Under the pieces are notes generated by a model. That model did not search any database, was not told the origin of the DNA, and worked only from the letters and a program-made list of their open reading frames with translations. A stretch of 64,000 nt of DNA from positions 124,001-188,000 of the forward strand of contig NZ_JABBEA010000008.1 of the NCBI RefSeq assembly GCF_012912005.1, written 5' to 3'. The position numbers and the translations under genes are program-made. Positions 26,314 through 35,495 of the stretch are shown one piece after another (the first letter of the stretch is position 1; every line of letters begins with the position of its first letter). The stretch is from Paenibacillus sp. SZ31. GTDB lineage: Bacteria; Bacillota; Bacilli; Paenibacillales; Paenibacillaceae.

Positions 26314-27606
26314 CTATGACAGTGCCAACATCGCGTTCATATCTTCTTCTGCTGTTGTAATTAACTTCAGACCGAACATGTCCACGAGCACATCCAAGAC
26401 ACCTTCCGATATGAACTCAGGCGGTTTCGGTCCAATCCGAATGTCCTGAATACCGAGGCTGAACAGGCCAAGCAAGATCGCAACTGCTTTTTGCTCAAAC
26501 CAGGACAGGACGATGCTGACAGGCAACTCGTTCACGGTACAGCCAAAAGCATCCGCCAAAGCCATAGCAATTTTCACCGTAGAACCGGAATTATTGCATT
26601 GACCTAAGTCGATATAACGCGGTATACCCGTGTCTCCAACCGTACCATAATCCACATCATTGAAGCGGAACTTGCCACAGGATGTTGTCAGAATAACGGT
26701 GTCATTTGGCAACGATGTAGCGAGTTCACGATAGTAGTTGCCGCCTTTACCTGGCGCGTCACAACCTGCAATAACGAAGAATCGACGGATATGACCATCT
26801 TTTACCGCCTGAATAATCTCGGGCGCAAGTCCGATCACCGTCTCGTGATGGTATCCTGTCGTTAAGACTTGCTCAGACTGTACATTAGCCGCTGGTAGTG
26901 ACAATGCACGTTCAATCAGAGGTGAGAAGTCATCCTCTGTAATTTTGGCAACTCCCTCCAGACCCGCCACTTCGTATGAGAAAAAGCGGTCAGCATAGGT
27001 GCCTTTGATCGGCATGACACAGTTGGTCGTTGCGAGAATAGCACCCGGGAATTGTTCGAACAGTCTACGCTGATCGTACCAGGCTTTACCGATATTACCC
27101 TTGAGGTGGGCATATTTCTTCAGCGCCGGATAACCGTGCGCAGGCAACATTTCCGAGTGGGTATAGACGTTGATTCCTTTCCCTTCGGTTTGACGCAGCA
27201 ACTCCTCCAATGCATACAGATTATGCCCTGTCACCACGATACATTGTCCTTCGATCTGGTTCTGACTAACCGTAATCGGTTGCGGTACACCAAAGCGGTC
27301 CGTGTGCGCACGATCCAGCACGTCCATAATGCGGATTGCTGCATTACCAACCTTCATTGCCATCTCCAGATGTTCTTGTACATTAAAATTCGAGTTCGTT
27401 AATGTCATATATAATGCCTCATGTGTAATCCGATCCACCTCAGGATCAGAATATCCCAACTGGCGTGCATGTGTAGCATAAGCAGCGATGCCCTTTAACG
27501 CAAAGATCATCGTATCCTGCAAACTTGCAATTGTTTCATTTTTGCCGCATACCCCAACGACGGTACACCCGCCACTCGGCGTCTGTTCGCACTGATAACA
27601 AAACAT
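26314..27606 (-). CDS. hcp: Hybrid cluster protein (hydroxylamine reductase), short class
   Basis: A 430-residue Fe-S protein. The N-terminal cysteines follow Cx2Cx7Cx5C (CYQCEQ ... GGCTVVGVC) for a cubane cluster. Later ligands for the hybrid Fe-S-O cluster are visible in TTNCVMPIKG, AGCDAPGKGGNYY, TTSCGKFRFND and LGQCNNSGS. Hcp handles nitrosative stress, as NO reductase in E. coli, and reduces hydroxylamine in vitro. The length is that of class III members, which lack the extra helical domain of the roughly 550-residue proteins. Start ATG 27606 follows GGAGGGG. No hcr reductase gene is next to it. Confidence 0.93.
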   Translation of the reverse strand: MFCYQCEQTPSGGCTVVGVCGKNETIASLQDTMIFALKGIAAYATHARQLGYSDPEVDRITHEALYMTLTNSNFNVQEHLEMAMKVGNAAIRIMDVLDRAHTDRFGVPQPITVSQNQIEGQCIVVTGHNLYALEELLRQTEGKGINVYTHSEMLPAHGYPALKKYAHLKGNIGKAWYDQRRLFEQFPGAILATTNCVMPIKGTYADRFFSYEVAGLEGVAKITEDDFSPLIERALSLPAANVQSEQVLTTGYHHETVIGLAPEIIQAVKDGHIRRFFVIAGCDAPGKGGNYYRELATSLPNDTVILTTSCGKFRFNDVDYGTVGDTGIPRYIDLGQCNNSGSTVKIAMALADAFGCTVNELPVSIVLSWFEQKAVAILLGLFSLGIQDIRIGPKPPEFISEGVLDVLVDMFGLKLITTAEEDMNAMLALS

Positions 27607-27680
27607 AATGGGTTCCCCTCCAAACATAGATTAAACACGCTTCGTTATGAAATAGCGTAACAGACCCCGATAGGAGCGAG

Positions 27681-27696
27681 TGTGATGGTGCACACA
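27681..27696. promoter_or_regulatory. Possible FNR/CRP-type site upstream of hcp
   Basis: TGTGATGGTGCACACA has TGTGA and ACACA half sites six bases apart, one change from the ideal TGTGA-N6-TCACA. It lies 75 nt before the hcp start, as expected for anaerobic or NO-linked control. The 317 bp between hcp and the divergent ATPase gene holds nothing else I can identify. Confidence 0.35.
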
Positions 27697-27923
27697 GTTT
27701 CCGATCCAACAGCTATATTTGGTTCTGTGAGACATTATCCACACTGGAAATAAAAACATTCGAAAAAAGGCATATCTCGGCTCATTCTGAAAAATACTGT
27801 GTACATAACAGCTGAAAACTTATAAATTCGATAATCTAAAAAAATATGGAAATGAAACGATTCTAGATTTTGCCCGTAAGGGTAATACACAGAGAGAAAT
27901 CTAATATTCAAGGAGCTGGTCAA

Positions 27924-30575
27924 TTGCAACATTACAGACACAGTGCAGAGGAAACCCTTCAGGATGTGCAGAGTTCCTCCAAGGGACTCACGACCTCCGA
28001 AGCTGCTAAGAGACTTGAAACGGCAGGATATAACGAGTTAAAAGGCAAAGATGCAACGCCTGTCTGGAAACTGTTCCTCGAAAATTTCAAAGATCCGATG
28101 GTCATCGTGCTGCTGATTGCAGCCGCTGTACAGGTGGTACTTGGACATCTGATTGAATCATTGATCATATTCCTGGTTATTTTGCTCAACGCGGTAATCA
28201 GTGTTGTGCAGACCAAAAAAGCGGAGAGCTCGCTCGACGCGCTGAAACAAATGTCTGCTCCCGAAGCCAAGGTCATTCGTGACGGCCAGAAAAAGACCAT
28301 TCCAGCGAGGGAACTCGTTCCCGGTGATATTGTTATGCTGGACGCAGGCGATTATGTCCCGGCTGACGGGCGTATTCTGGAATCAGGCAGTCTGAAAATC
28401 AACGAAGGTATGCTGACCGGAGAATCGGAAGCTGCGGAAAAACACGCAGATGCCATCCCGGATGAAGCGCCTATTGGAGATCGTCGCAATATGGCCTTCA
28501 GTGGTTCACTTGTTGTATATGGACGCGGCATGCTTGTCATTACAGGTACGGCACTCAAAACCGAAATCGGCAAAATTGCCGAACTGATTGAAAATGCCGA
28601 AGCCAAGAATACACCACTACAACGCAAGTTGGAATCATTCAGCAAAAAACTGGGCTTTTTCATCCTTGGCTTGTCGATTCTCATCTTTGCCATTGAAGCC
28701 GGTCGTGTGTGGTTGACCGAAGGTACGGAAAATATCGGACCATCCATCGTAAATGCACTGATGTTTGCTGTAGCTGTTGCAGTTGCTGCTATTCCGGAGG
28801 CGCTATCCTCCATTGTGACCATTGTATTGTCACTCGGAACGAACAAGATGGCCAAACAGCATGCGATCATTCGCAGACTGCCTGCCGTTGAGGCGCTCGG
28901 TTCTGCCAGTATCATCTGTACGGATAAAACAGGAACACTAACTCAGAATAAGATGACTGTCGTTGATTATTACATTCCCCATGGCACCAAAGACGAATTC
29001 CCCGATGATCCCGATCAGTGGTCGGAAGAGGAACGACGTTTGTTACATATTGCAGTGCTCTGCAATGATTCGAATATTAACCAGGAAGGCAAGGAACTGG
29101 GTGACCCCACCGAAGTGGCTCTCATTGCCTTCAGCAACCGGGTGAACAAGGATTACAATGAAATCCGTGACCAGTTCCCGCGTGAAGCCGAGCTTCCTTT
29201 TGACTCGGATCGAAAGCTCATGAGTACGGTTCATACGTTTGAAGGACAGACGGCTTTGCTGACCAAAGGTGGTCCAGATGTGCTATTCAGCCGCTGTAGT
29301 CATGTGTTTATCAACGGAGAAGTTCAGCCACTCACACCCGAGATTCGCACACAGTTTGAAGAGAAAAATGAGGCCTTCTCCAAACGCGCCTTCCGTGTGC
29401 TGGCCTATGCGTACAAAAAATTCGATGACAAAAACCAGGTCACCATTGATGACGAGCATGATCTGACACTGGTTGGCCTGACAGCGATGATTGACCCACC
29501 GCGTGAAGCGGTATACGGCTCTATTGAAGAGTCCAAAAAAGCGGGCATTCGCACCATTATGATCACCGGAGATCACAAAACGACGGCTCAGGCCATCGGT
29601 GTGGATATCGGACTTGCCGAACCGGACGATCTCGCCATTACCGGCGCCGAGCTGGACAAAATGTCCGATGAAGAGCTGGATCAACAACTCGAACACATCT
29701 CGGTTTACGCAAGGGTATCTCCTGAAAACAAAATCCGGATTGTTCGTGCATGGCAACGCAAAGGCAAAGTTGCAGCCATGACCGGAGATGGAGTTAATGA
29801 CGCGCCTGCGCTGAAACAAGCCGATATCGGCGTAGCGATGGGTAGCGGAACAGATGTCGCCAAGGATGCGGCTGCCATGATTCTGACGGATGATAACTTT
29901 GTCTCCATCGTGAATGCGGTAAGTGTCGGGCGGATGGTATTTGATAATATCAAAAAAGCCATCGCATATCTGTTCGCCGGTAACCTCGGCGCGATTATCG
30001 CCATTTTGTTTGCCCTGATCGTCGGCTGGGTTAACCCGTTTACGGCCCTTCAGCTACTGTTCATTAATCTGGTGAACGACTCCCTACCTGCCATTGCCTT
30101 AGGTACCGAAAAGCCCGAGCCAGATGTCATGCGACGCAAACCGCGCGATATTAACGAAGGTATCTTCGCAGGTGGAACCCTGCAGGCTGTGATTACGCGT
30201 GGTGTCCTGATTGGTGCGGCTGTTATCGTGTCCCAATATATCGGGCTTGGCATCTCGGAGGAAATCAGTGTCGCAATGGCCTTCACAACCTTGATTCTGG
30301 CACGCAGTCTGCAAACATTTGCAGCACGTTCCAACACACAGACGATCTTCCAGGTGGGCTTCACGACTAACAAACTCGTGCTCGGTTCCATCCTGGTGTG
30401 TCTCTGTCTCTATGCAATCACACTGATTCCAGGTGTACGCGGCGTCTTCGCCATCCCGGATACATTCGGCTGGAATGAATTCCTGATTGCAGGCGGACTT
30501 GCTCTTGTTGCTGTCATACTGATGGATGTCATCAAGTGGATTCGCAATCGCGGTAAACAAGTTACTGCGGCATAA
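27924..30575 (+). CDS. P-type ATPase, cation-transporting (Ca2+ P2A type)
   Basis: An 883-residue pump with an N-terminal cation ATPase domain, paired membrane helices, actuator motif LTGESE, the phosphorylation site ICTDKTGTLTQNK, and hinge motif MTGDGVNDAPALK. The fourth membrane helix reads VAAIPEAL, as in SERCA/PacL/YloB calcium pumps, and the sixth has LFINLVNDSLPAIALG with an acidic ligand residue. It probably exports Ca2+ (or Mn2+). Start TTG 27924, with AAGGAG 8 nt upstream; the frame remains open upstream to 27870. Confidence 0.92.
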   Translation: MQHYRHSAEETLQDVQSSSKGLTTSEAAKRLETAGYNELKGKDATPVWKLFLENFKDPMVIVLLIAAAVQVVLGHLIESLIIFLVILLNAVISVVQTKKAESSLDALKQMSAPEAKVIRDGQKKTIPARELVPGDIVMLDAGDYVPADGRILESGSLKINEGMLTGESEAAEKHADAIPDEAPIGDRRNMAFSGSLVVYGRGMLVITGTALKTEIGKIAELIENAEAKNTPLQRKLESFSKKLGFFILGLSILIFAIEAGRVWLTEGTENIGPSIVNALMFAVAVAVAAIPEALSSIVTIVLSLGTNKMAKQHAIIRRLPAVEALGSASIICTDKTGTLTQNKMTVVDYYIPHGTKDEFPDDPDQWSEEERRLLHIAVLCNDSNINQEGKELGDPTEVALIAFSNRVNKDYNEIRDQFPREAELPFDSDRKLMSTVHTFEGQTALLTKGGPDVLFSRCSHVFINGEVQPLTPEIRTQFEEKNEAFSKRAFRVLAYAYKKFDDKNQVTIDDEHDLTLVGLTAMIDPPREAVYGSIEESKKAGIRTIMITGDHKTTAQAIGVDIGLAEPDDLAITGAELDKMSDEELDQQLEHISVYARVSPENKIRIVRAWQRKGKVAAMTGDGVNDAPALKQADIGVAMGSGTDVAKDAAAMILTDDNFVSIVNAVSVGRMVFDNIKKAIAYLFAGNLGAIIAILFALIVGWVNPFTALQLLFINLVNDSLPAIALGTEKPEPDVMRRKPRDINEGIFAGGTLQAVITRGVLIGAAVIVSQYIGLGISEEISVAMAFTTLILARSLQTFAARSNTQTIFQVGFTTNKLVLGSILVCLCLYAITLIPGVRGVFAIPDTFGWNEFLIAGGLALVAVILMDVIKWIRNRGKQVTAA

Positions 30576-30597
30576 GATCTGCAGATATAACATGTAC

Positions 30598-30630
30598 AAA
30601 CAGGCGCCCGTGATCGGAGCGCCTGTTTGT
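30598..30630 (+). terminator. Intrinsic terminator of the P-type ATPase gene
   Basis: AAACAGGCGC / GCGCCTGTTT stem followed by TGTTT, 22 nt after the stop. Confidence 0.85.
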
Positions 30631-30703
30631 TTACATTTTTCACACAGACTAGAGTACAATTTAGAGACATACTGTTGTTATCTAAGACATCCTCACAAAA
30701 TGT

Positions 30704-30904
30704 TTAAGCATTAATTTGATATCTAAACACTAACCAACAGATGGACAGGATAAGGGTACATAATCCCCATGATACCGAGGGGATGGTCGCCGACCAGTTG
30801 AACTTTTCTTTCCCGTTTGAACCCTTTGTTAATCAAGATGCTATTAAAGCCACTCCAATAATTAAGCCGATCTGGGCAAACAACAACAAAATTCCTTCTA
30901 CCAT
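30704..30904 (-). pseudogene. Small two-helix membrane protein gene interrupted by an in-frame TGA
   Basis: On the minus strand ATG 30904 is preceded by GAGGGAG and encodes a hydrophobic helix (MVEGILLLLFAQIGLIIG). TGA at codon 24 (30833-30835) stops it. The same frame then continues for 42 codons with a charged loop (KGSNGKEKFNW) and a second hydrophobic helix (GLCTLILSICWLVF) before TAA. A single change TGA to TGG (Trp) would restore a 66-residue two-helix protein. It could be a recent pseudogene, a UGA-readthrough gene, or a 23-residue membrane peptide. It occupies most of the 405 bp between the ATPase and VOC genes. Confidence 0.55.
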
Positions 30905-30980
30905 GTATATTACTCCCTCACATACTCCGTTATCGATTTGAACATACTTAACGATTAATAAGTCTTTTTTCTGTATCTAA

Positions 30981-31364
30981 TTATCCCTGTTTAATGCCAA
31001 AAGCAATCCATCGTCCATCGACATCCTCGATTACAAACTCCTTGTTATTGTAGTCTGTGTGATTGAGGGCACGTACGATTTTCACATCTGCGTTGATCAA
31101 TTCCTGTTGAAGCTCTTCCTGGTTCTTGGTAATAAAATATGCATCATATCCATAGCCATATAATTCTCTGTTGGGAATGACCTTCTGTCCATTGCTTTGG
31201 GTTAAAATAATCTCGGTAAGATCACGATACAGGCAGATATGAGGTTCCACGGCATCAAAATATTCAACCACCCGGAAGCCCATCTTTTCTTCATAAAACT
31301 GCGCCGTTCGCTTCATATCCAGCGTCGGAAATACGCTGTGGGACATTAATAATGCATGAGTCAT
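30981..31364 (-). CDS. VOC family protein (glyoxalase / bleomycin-resistance fold)
   Basis: A 127-residue protein with paired beta-alpha-beta-beta-beta modules: SVFPTLDMKRTAQFYEEKMGF at the start of the first, and EFVIEDVDGRWIAFG at the end of the second. Such proteins bind metals or sequester drugs; the specific role is unknown. Start ATG 31364 follows AAGGGG; an in-frame ATG six codons upstream overlaps that site. Confidence 0.85.
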   Translation of the reverse strand: MTHALLMSHSVFPTLDMKRTAQFYEEKMGFRVVEYFDAVEPHICLYRDLTEIILTQSNGQKVIPNRELYGYGYDAYFITKNQEELQQELINADVKIVRALNHTDYNNKEFVIEDVDGRWIAFGIKQG

Positions 31365-31634
31365 CGGTATAATCCCCTTCATTTTCAGTATGCTATTATG
31401 TGTTGCTGTTTCTAATGCTGTTATGTATGTTCAATGATCATTTTAGTTAAATACAGGAAATTCGTCTATTGTTTATTATTAATATCTTTCTAAGCTCATC
31501 ACTTCCGAACGAATCAGTATGACATTATTGCCATATGACGAAATGGAGTGTAAAATGATATATTGCTTTGCATCAAATTTTCATCACATTTCTATCCGAA
31601 TTCACATTCTCATAGATAAGACAGGAATGGTACC

Positions 31635-32975
31635 GTGAAAGATAAAATTGTCATGCCACTCTGGACGTGCTGCTTGTTCATCGTTGTGATGAACACCACC
31701 ATGTTCAATGTTTCTTTGCCAGTCATTATTCAAGATCTACATATTACCTCCGACCTGGGGTCTTGGGTTATCTCAAGCTATTCGATTGGTTACGCTTTGT
31801 CGACGGTGATCTACAGTCGATTGTCAGACCGCATCCCGGTACGCAAACTGCTAACGGTTGGACTCCTGATCCTGGGATTATCTTCGTTGCTCGGATTGTT
31901 CGCGCATAGCTTCGCGATTCTGTTGCTGACACGTATTTTGCAATCTGCGGGTGCAGGAGTTATGGCCGGTCTGGGCCTCGTCATTGCGAGTCGTTATATT
32001 CCGGTGGAACGGCGCGGAGCTGCCATTGCACTCATCTCGTCAGGCAGCGCCATGGCTTTTGGACTTGGCCCCATTGTCGGTGGACTCATTAGCGAGTACT
32101 GGGGTTGGAACGGTCTTTTTGCCATAACGGTGCTTGTCCTGCTCGCCCTGCCTGTATTGCTCTATTTCCTCCCACGGGAAACGGTCAAAACAGATCAGCC
32201 GTTCGATGTTATTGGTGCCATATTAACCGTCATTAACGCCACTACACTTCTCGTCGCGATCACCCAGCAATCCTGGTTCTGGTTTGCCATCGGCGTTATC
32301 TCTCTTATTGCACACCTCTTGTATATTCGTAAAGCGAATCTGCCGTTTGTGAATCCACAAGTGTTCCGAACGCCAGGATACACCCGGTTAATCCTGATCG
32401 GATTCTGTGTGCTGGTCGTGAATCTGGGCAATCTGTTTTTGATGCCACTTGTGCTCGCTGATCTGTATGGACGCTCTTCGCTCGCCATTGGTTTGCTGAT
32501 TGCACCTGGAGCTATCGTTGCGGCATTCTGTACTCGTTTCGTCGGACGCTGGATCGACCGTTATGGTAATATGCGATTTATGATCATCGGACACATTCTG
32601 CTCGCAGCTGTCCTTGCCTTATTCATGCTCGGACTTGATCAGTCTGCCCTGATCATTACCAGTGGTTATCTCTTTTTCTCACCGGCACTCTCAGCCTCCA
32701 TGGCTTCATTGAATAATGAAGCGTCACGAGTGCTGCCCAAAGCGCACATCGGTTCCGGTATGGGCATGTTACAACTGATTCAATTCTTCGGTGGTTCGGT
32801 GTCTGTAGCCGTGTGTGGGCTGCTCCTGCATAGCATTCCGGGGATCTCGGTAGAGGAAGCTTATCATGTGGTATATGCATGCCTGTTGTTTGTCTGTGTC
32901 GTTTCACTGGGGGTGGCCATCTGGCATAGCAGAGCTTCACGCTCAAGCATTAAACCTGTTACATTGGACAATTAA
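31635..32975 (+). CDS. MFS transporter, DHA2-like drug:H+ antiporter type
   Basis: A 446-residue integral membrane protein with about 12-14 segments, the family motif between helices 2 and 3 (SRLSDRIPVRK), and motif C of drug antiporters in segment 5 (SSGSAMAFGLGPIVGGLIS). It presumably exports drugs or metabolites using the proton gradient. Start GTG 31635, with AGGA 8 nt upstream. It stands alone; no regulator is adjacent. Confidence 0.9.
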   Translation: MKDKIVMPLWTCCLFIVVMNTTMFNVSLPVIIQDLHITSDLGSWVISSYSIGYALSTVIYSRLSDRIPVRKLLTVGLLILGLSSLLGLFAHSFAILLLTRILQSAGAGVMAGLGLVIASRYIPVERRGAAIALISSGSAMAFGLGPIVGGLISEYWGWNGLFAITVLVLLALPVLLYFLPRETVKTDQPFDVIGAILTVINATTLLVAITQQSWFWFAIGVISLIAHLLYIRKANLPFVNPQVFRTPGYTRLILIGFCVLVVNLGNLFLMPLVLADLYGRSSLAIGLLIAPGAIVAAFCTRFVGRWIDRYGNMRFMIIGHILLAAVLALFMLGLDQSALIITSGYLFFSPALSASMASLNNEASRVLPKAHIGSGMGMLQLIQFFGGSVSVAVCGLLLHSIPGISVEEAYHVVYACLLFVCVVSLGVAIWHSRASRSSIKPVTLDN

Positions 32976-33002
32976 TTGATGTTTAAAGTTCAGAACAAAA
33001 AG

Positions 33003-33028
33003 ACTTGCGCCAAGCGCGAGCCTTTTTT
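33003..33028 (+). terminator. Intrinsic terminator of the DHA2-type MFS gene
   Basis: CTTGCGC / GCGCGAG stem (one G-T pair) followed by CCTTTTTT. Confidence 0.75.
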
Positions 33029-33122
33029 AGTTTGGAACAGAAATTCCGTTTTTTTTTAGAAGTAGATCACTCAATGAACTTACTGGTTACTTTCTTTATT
33101 CCATCCTAGAGAAGGATGCCAA

Positions 33123-33779
33123 CTACTTCCCGTCCAGTGCAAACTTCCAGGCCTCTATTATGCTAATTGGGGCTTTACTGCTGCTCTCGCCGCCACCTTC
33201 CTGCGTCCAAAGTGATGGATAATACGCAAACACTTGTCCTGTCTGGAGCTGAGACATATCCTCTTGCCAGCCTTTCCAGCGAAACGTCTGGTAGAACTGC
33301 TCCAGATCGCCATTCGCCAGCCAGTTGATGAAACCTGAATATGTCAGTTCTGTCGATTCCCATTCCAGTGTATCCGGTGCAAAATAATAGACTTGTCCCG
33401 TACGACCATACTTGCCTGTATCCAGTCCGAAGAAACCTCCTGCCGCATCATATGCGACGACCATCATGCCTTCCAGTACATCTACCCAAGGTTGCTCACT
33501 CACACCATTCCAACTGGTTAGACTTCCCGATGTACTGTCACCACCCGCACCAAGCAGCATGATCCAGCCATGGTCAAGTACAATGCCTTCTGTCTCATAA
33601 GCAACAGCTCCCAAATAGGATTTGGTGCTTATTTGCAGACGATAGAGAGTATCCTCTCCAACCTCCTGCTTTGCTGGAACATACACATATGTATTTTGCC
33701 CGCTGTCCAGGAGTTCCTTGAGTTCTTCCCATGCGTGATTCTCCCGATCCACTAATTCAGCTGCGGTTAATGTATTCAT
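33123..33779 (-). CDS. DUF2625 family protein
   Basis: A 218-residue soluble protein. It resembles DUF2625 proteins of enterobacteria and Bacilli in the sequence blocks GAVAYETEGIVLDHGWIMLLG, VAYDAAGGFFGLDTGKYG, VYYFAPDTLEWE and FINWLANGDLEQFY. The family's function is unknown. The start is ATG 33779, 7 nt after GAGGAG. Confidence 0.85.
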   Translation of the reverse strand: MNTLTAAELVDRENHAWEELKELLDSGQNTYVYVPAKQEVGEDTLYRLQISTKSYLGAVAYETEGIVLDHGWIMLLGAGGDSTSGSLTSWNGVSEQPWVDVLEGMMVVAYDAAGGFFGLDTGKYGRTGQVYYFAPDTLEWESTELTYSGFINWLANGDLEQFYQTFRWKGWQEDMSQLQTGQVFAYYPSLWTQEGGGESSSKAPISIIEAWKFALDGK

Positions 33780-33881
33780 GAGCACTCTCCTCGCTGATTT
33801 TATAAGAGCATATCATGGCTTATTAATCCGTTCAAATCTGCTATAATCTATCTTCAAAGCTAAATGCAAGGGGGAAGCGAT

Positions 33882-35369
33882 TTGACTCGCTTAGTTATAC
33901 TTATAATTCCGATTCTGATGCTGCTCGTATCCGGTTGTCAGGATCATACATCTTCCATGAAGGAACCTGTTTCTGTTCAAAAGTCCGATCCTCAGGTCAT
34001 CCGTTACATATCACCCCAAGGAAACGACTCGAATAAAGGAACCATTCAATCTCCATGGAAAACATTACAGCACGCTGCCGACCATGCTTCGCCAGGAAGC
34101 ACGATCTATTTGCGTGAAGGGGTCTATCATCAGAAAGTCAAAATCACCCGGAGCGGTCATTCCTCAGGTAATCCCACCCTGTTTTCCAGCTATCCTCAGG
34201 ATAAGGTTATCATTGATGGGGAAGATCTATCCGTTCGAGGGATCGAAGGGTTGATTGAAATTGAAAATGCCAGTTATATCACGATTCAGAATCTCGAAAT
34301 TCGTAACTTTACAACCACACTTCGGGGGCAGGTTCCAACCGGGATCTATGTCCACGGAGCAGGTGAGCACATTCAGCTGTTGGGCAACACCATACACGCA
34401 ATCGCCAATTACGCAACTCCTGAAGGTCCCGATTTAAGGGGCAGAGATGCACACGGTATTGCCATATATGGCACAGAGCACCCTCAAGCTTTACGCGATA
34501 TCATCGTCAAGGATAATGAATTGTATGATCTGATACTTGGTTCGAGCGAGTCACTCGCAGTTAACGGCAATGTCGATACCTTCGCCATTTTGGACAATAC
34601 CATCCATGATTCCGACAACATTGGTATTGATCTGATCGGGTACGAGGGTACGTCCGAGGACGACACATACGATCAGGCACGGAACGGTATCGTGCGCGGG
34701 AATGAAGTATACGATATTACGTCCAACGACAACCCCTCCTACGGAACAGATCTGCCCAATGATACCAACTCGGCGGGCGGTATCTATGTAGATGGCGGGA
34801 AAGATCATATCATCGACCAGAACCGGGTATATCGGAGCGATATCGGAATTGAGATTGCCTCGGAGCATGCCGGACGTTCGACAAGTAACATTACCGTGCG
34901 GGATAACCTAATTTATGCCAACCGACTGACGGGCATTGCGATGGGTGGATATGACGAGGAACGGGGAGCTACCGAGGATAGCAAGATTATGTTCAATACG
35001 CTTGTGGGAAATGATACGCTAAATGCAGGCAATGGACAGTTATTCATGCAATCACGGACGAAGAATAATACGTTTATGCATAACATTCTCGTATCGGGCA
35101 GCTCGGAAGTCCTGATATACAATGAATATACCAGCAATACCGGCAATGTGTTTGACCACAATGTCTATTACTCACCAGGAGAGCAGGAGGATGCCCTGTG
35201 GGTTTGGAAAAATAAAACCTACTCCGGCATCGCCGCCTACATCAAAGGATCTGGCAACGATACACACTCCATATATGTGAACCCGGCATTTATGGATGTG
35301 TCCAACGAAGATTTCCGTCTTCAGGCGAATTCTCCGGCGAAAGCGTATGGCTACCTTGCTCCACGTTAA
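33882..35369 (+). CDS. Right-handed parallel beta-helix lipoprotein (pectate-lyase-like / PL9-like)
   Basis: A 495-residue secreted lipoprotein with lipobox LVSGC. After a linker it begins with the DUF1565-type opening of beta-helix polysaccharide lyases (YISPQGNDSNKGT, SPWKTLQHAADHASPGSTIYL). It continues through many beta-helix rungs rich in the pattern I.ITIQNLEI, IVKDNELYD, ITVRDNLIYANR. PL9 pectate lyases and chondroitinase-B-like enzymes share this plan; I could not confirm catalytic residues, so enzyme activity is inferred. Start TTG 33882 with GGGGG 7 nt upstream. Confidence 0.82.
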   Translation: MTRLVILIIPILMLLVSGCQDHTSSMKEPVSVQKSDPQVIRYISPQGNDSNKGTIQSPWKTLQHAADHASPGSTIYLREGVYHQKVKITRSGHSSGNPTLFSSYPQDKVIIDGEDLSVRGIEGLIEIENASYITIQNLEIRNFTTTLRGQVPTGIYVHGAGEHIQLLGNTIHAIANYATPEGPDLRGRDAHGIAIYGTEHPQALRDIIVKDNELYDLILGSSESLAVNGNVDTFAILDNTIHDSDNIGIDLIGYEGTSEDDTYDQARNGIVRGNEVYDITSNDNPSYGTDLPNDTNSAGGIYVDGGKDHIIDQNRVYRSDIGIEIASEHAGRSTSNITVRDNLIYANRLTGIAMGGYDEERGATEDSKIMFNTLVGNDTLNAGNGQLFMQSRTKNNTFMHNILVSGSSEVLIYNEYTSNTGNVFDHNVYYSPGEQEDALWVWKNKTYSGIAAYIKGSGNDTHSIYVNPAFMDVSNEDFRLQANSPAKAYGYLAPR

Positions 35370-35419
35370 ATAATTATGAGGAACCCATCTCAAGTTAGCA
35401 TTCTGTTCTACACAAATAA

Positions 35420-35473
35420 AAGGAGCCTGTGCTATATGGGATCATCTCCCTCATCATGCACAGGCTCCTTCTC
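35420..35473. terminator. Bidirectional terminator
   Basis: A 14-bp stem (AAGGAGCCTGTGC with GCACAGGCTCCTT) separates converging genes. Confidence 0.85.
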
Positions 35474-35495
35474 GTTTTTCAATCCAATCCAACCC

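Noticed and set aside
30741..30941. 66-codon plus-strand open frame
   Set aside because: It is antisense to the interrupted membrane gene, which has the ribosome site and sensible hydrophobic helices.
33882..35369. Assignment as an active PL9 pectate lyase
   Set aside because: The beta-helix plan fits but I could not identify the catalytic lysine and calcium ligands by eye, so it is left as lyase-like.
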